Below are positions 34,422 to 35,660 of a stretch of DNA of 35,660 nt, one piece after another. Made by a program: the position numbers and the translations under genes. The DNA is from CAVRZY01 sp963725415 (GTDB taxonomy: Bacteria; Acidobacteriota; Terriglobia; Bryobacterales; Bryobacteraceae): assembly GCA_963725415.1 (NCBI GenBank), contig CAVRZY010000167.1:1-35660 (forward strand), given 5' to 3'. Below the pieces are notes generated by a model that saw only the letters and a program-made list of their open reading frames with translations, had not been told where the DNA came from and searched no databases. Each line of letters starts with the position of its first letter. The stretch's first letter is position 1.

Positions 34422-35016
34422 ATGCTGGTTGAAGCTGAGCTGATCGAACGCGCGAGGGACGGAGATGACGCGGCGTTCAACGAAGTCGTGCTGGCGTGCC
34501 GGAAGCGGGTCCTGGGCACCATCGCCAGGCTCATCGGGCGCCGCGAGGACGTTGAGGACGTCGGGCAGCAGGTGTTCCTACGTTTGTATCTTTCACTGGA
34601 TCAGCTCAGGACGCCGGATGTTTTTGCCCCTGGCTGTACCGGTTGACGGTCAATGCGGCATATGATTATCTTCGGAAGCAGCGCCGGCGGAACGAAATGA
34701 GGATGGCGGACCTCCCCGAGCAGGTCGTGCTGATGGCTGACGCAGCCGCCGGAGGAGCAAGGCAACATGGACGAGATTGAGCAAGGCGCGCGACTCGAGA
34801 ATTCGTCCAGGGCCTCCTGGCCTCGGTTTCGGAGGCGGATCGCTCGCTGCTCATCCTCAAAGAGGTTGAAGGTTTGTCGTTGAAGGAACTGGAACAGGTC
34901 TATCATGTGCAACGAGAATGCCCTGAAGGTGAGGCTCTTCCGGGCCAGGCAGAGAGTCTTGAAGGCCCTCGCTTCAGAGCGCGCCTGGCGCCGCGCGGAG
35001 CGGGAGCACAAGGATA
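34422..35016 (+). CDS. ECF-type RNA polymerase sigma factor, frame breaks
   Basis: Extracytoplasmic-function sigma factor of about 190 residues. It starts at ATG 34422 (MLVEAELIERARDGDDAAFNE), with a GAGAGGCG upstream. Sigma region 2 is VLGTIARLIGRREDVEDVGQQVFLRLYLSL, then after a break at about 34623, LYRLTVNAAYDYLRKQRRRNEM. Sigma region 4 in further frames is ADRSLLILKEVEGLSLKELEQ and NENALKVRLFRARQRVLKAL, the HTH that reads the -35. At least four indels lie between 34620 and 34910. The exact stop is unclear because of the last breaks; it should lie before the partner gene start at 35024. Confidence 0.8.
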
Positions 35017-35023
35017 GGGCAAG

Positions 35024-35384
35024 ATGGGACTCAACTCGCAAAGCAACGAGGAAAGGGCTGGAGCAGGAGTTGGACGCGCTCTTCGCCGCCTATCGCGAGG
35101 CATGCCCGGATCCCGACCCAGCCCCAACTTCATGCCGCGCACTCTGGCAGCAGATCGAAGCTCGCCGCTCGGTCTCCTACGTCTTCAGACGCTGGACCCA
35201 GGCCTTCGTCACGGCCGCGGCGGCGCTATGTCTGCTCCTGGGGCTCCTGCGACAGACCTTGACATCTCAGCCTTCCTATTACACGCGGACTTACCTGGAA
35301 GTTCTTCAGGAGGAGAGCGCCGCCGACAACCCCTTTTACGTCGAGCTGCTCGGGACAGAGGATGACACGGGGGGCTATCAGTGA
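35024..35384 (+). CDS. Anti-sigma-like membrane protein, frame breaks
   Basis: Starts at ATG 35024 (MGLNSQSNEE). After frame breaks it reads LEQELDALFAAYREACPDPDP, LWQQIEARRSVSYVFRRWTQ, one membrane segment AFVTAAAALCLLLGLL, then YYTRTYLEVLQEESAADNPF and ends GTEDDTGGYQ at TGA 35382-35384. The layout (short cytoplasmic part, one TM, extracytoplasmic tail) and its place right after an ECF sigma factor fit an anti-sigma factor. No zinc-binding HxxxCxxC motif is seen, so it is not of the ZAS type. Confidence 0.6.
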
Positions 35385-35660
35385 AATCGCCCGGCTCTCC
35401 GTTGCGCTTCAACTGCTCCTGGTGTTTGTGAGCGGCTCGGTGGTCGGGGGCCGTGGACTATCGCTTCGATGTCCAACAAACGGTCCCGGCCGAGGCGCGG
35501 AAACGGCCGCCGGATGGCCCACGCCAGTTCCGGCAGCGATACCTGGAGGAGATGCGCTCGCCTCTCAATCTGCGGCCGGATCAGGCCGAGAAGCTGAGCA
35601 GATCATGGACCTTACCCGTCAGCGCTTCGGAGAGGCGAAGCAACGGCAGGACGGGGCGAT
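35362..35660 (+). CDS. Spy/CpxP-like periplasmic protein, partial at window end
   Basis: ATG 35362 overlaps the end of the previous gene. It encodes a signal-type segment (LSVALQLLLVFVSGSVVG), then, after removing one G from the GGGGG run near 35448, DYRFDVQQTVPAEA and a basic helical region FRQRYLEEMRS and LRPDQAEKLSQIMDLTRQRF. The LxxxQ-type helix resembles Spy/CpxP or heavy-metal-sensor periplasmic proteins that often follow ECF sigma/anti-sigma pairs. The gene runs off the window. Confidence 0.6.
   Translation, partial: MTRGAISEIARLSVALQLLLVFVSGSVVGGRGLSLRCPTNGPGRGAETAAGWPTPVPAAIPGGDALASQSAAGSGREAEQIMDLTRQRFGEAKQRQDGA

Noticed and set aside
1..35660. CRISPR arrays, tRNA or rRNA genes
   Set aside because: No regularly spaced repeats and no cloverleaf or rRNA-like segments were seen on reading through both strands.

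Overview
The window is GC-rich bacterial DNA that looks like an Acidobacteriota genome or metagenome contig (Solibacter/Bryobacter-like). This is inferred from gene families, not from a marker gene: Oar-type TonB-dependent receptors with carboxypeptidase-regulatory N-domains, PadR and SMP-30 genes, a PEP-CTERM protein, and a very high insertion-sequence load. No rRNA, tRNA or CRISPR array was seen.

Layout. 1-4.9 kb: an IS1634-family element sits at the 3' end of a frameshifted TonB-dependent receptor, downstream of a small secreted HxxC-type protein. 5.0-7.1 kb: PadR regulator, SMP-30/gluconolactonase-like protein and a NifX/NifB-type cluster-binding protein. 7.1-17.5 kb: an IS graveyard with IS256, IS21 (istA broken, istB intact), IS630 and IS3 elements, plus an unassigned 615-residue winged-helix protein. 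Between them are broken host genes: DUF1847, DUF3368, a small gene split by IS630, and DUF3467. A PEP-CTERM gene lies in the same stretch. 17.5-22.8 kb: remains of a plasmid- or phage-like module: a truncated GHKL/sacsin-like ATPase, a Rad52-family annealing protein, an archaeo-eukaryotic-type primase with a zinc finger, two conserved unknowns, and fragments of a phage/plasmid gene and of a serine recombinase. 22.7-25.4 kb: an intact ISL3-family element fused to the N-terminal half of a second TonB-dependent receptor.

25.6-35.7 kb is ordinary chromosome: DUF4159 protein, SpoIIE/RsbU-like phosphatase, a secreted repeat protein, a double-GNAT acetyltransferase, an APC amino-acid permease, a tiny lysine-rich protein, a UvrD/PcrA helicase, an ECF sigma factor with an anti-sigma-like membrane partner, and the start of a Spy/CpxP-like periplasmic protein. 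Nearly every gene here carries one or more single-base frame breaks, several in G or C runs, while the joined frames still give full family-length proteins. This looks more like uncorrected sequencing indels than real gene decay.

The best candidates for something undescribed are the winged-helix protein at 15.6-17.5 kb, which sits between truncated genes like a mobile-element protein but matches no transposase family I know, and the Rad52/primase module with its two unknown partner genes. IS21 also has an oddity: copies of its own terminal-repeat motif lie inside the istA coding region.
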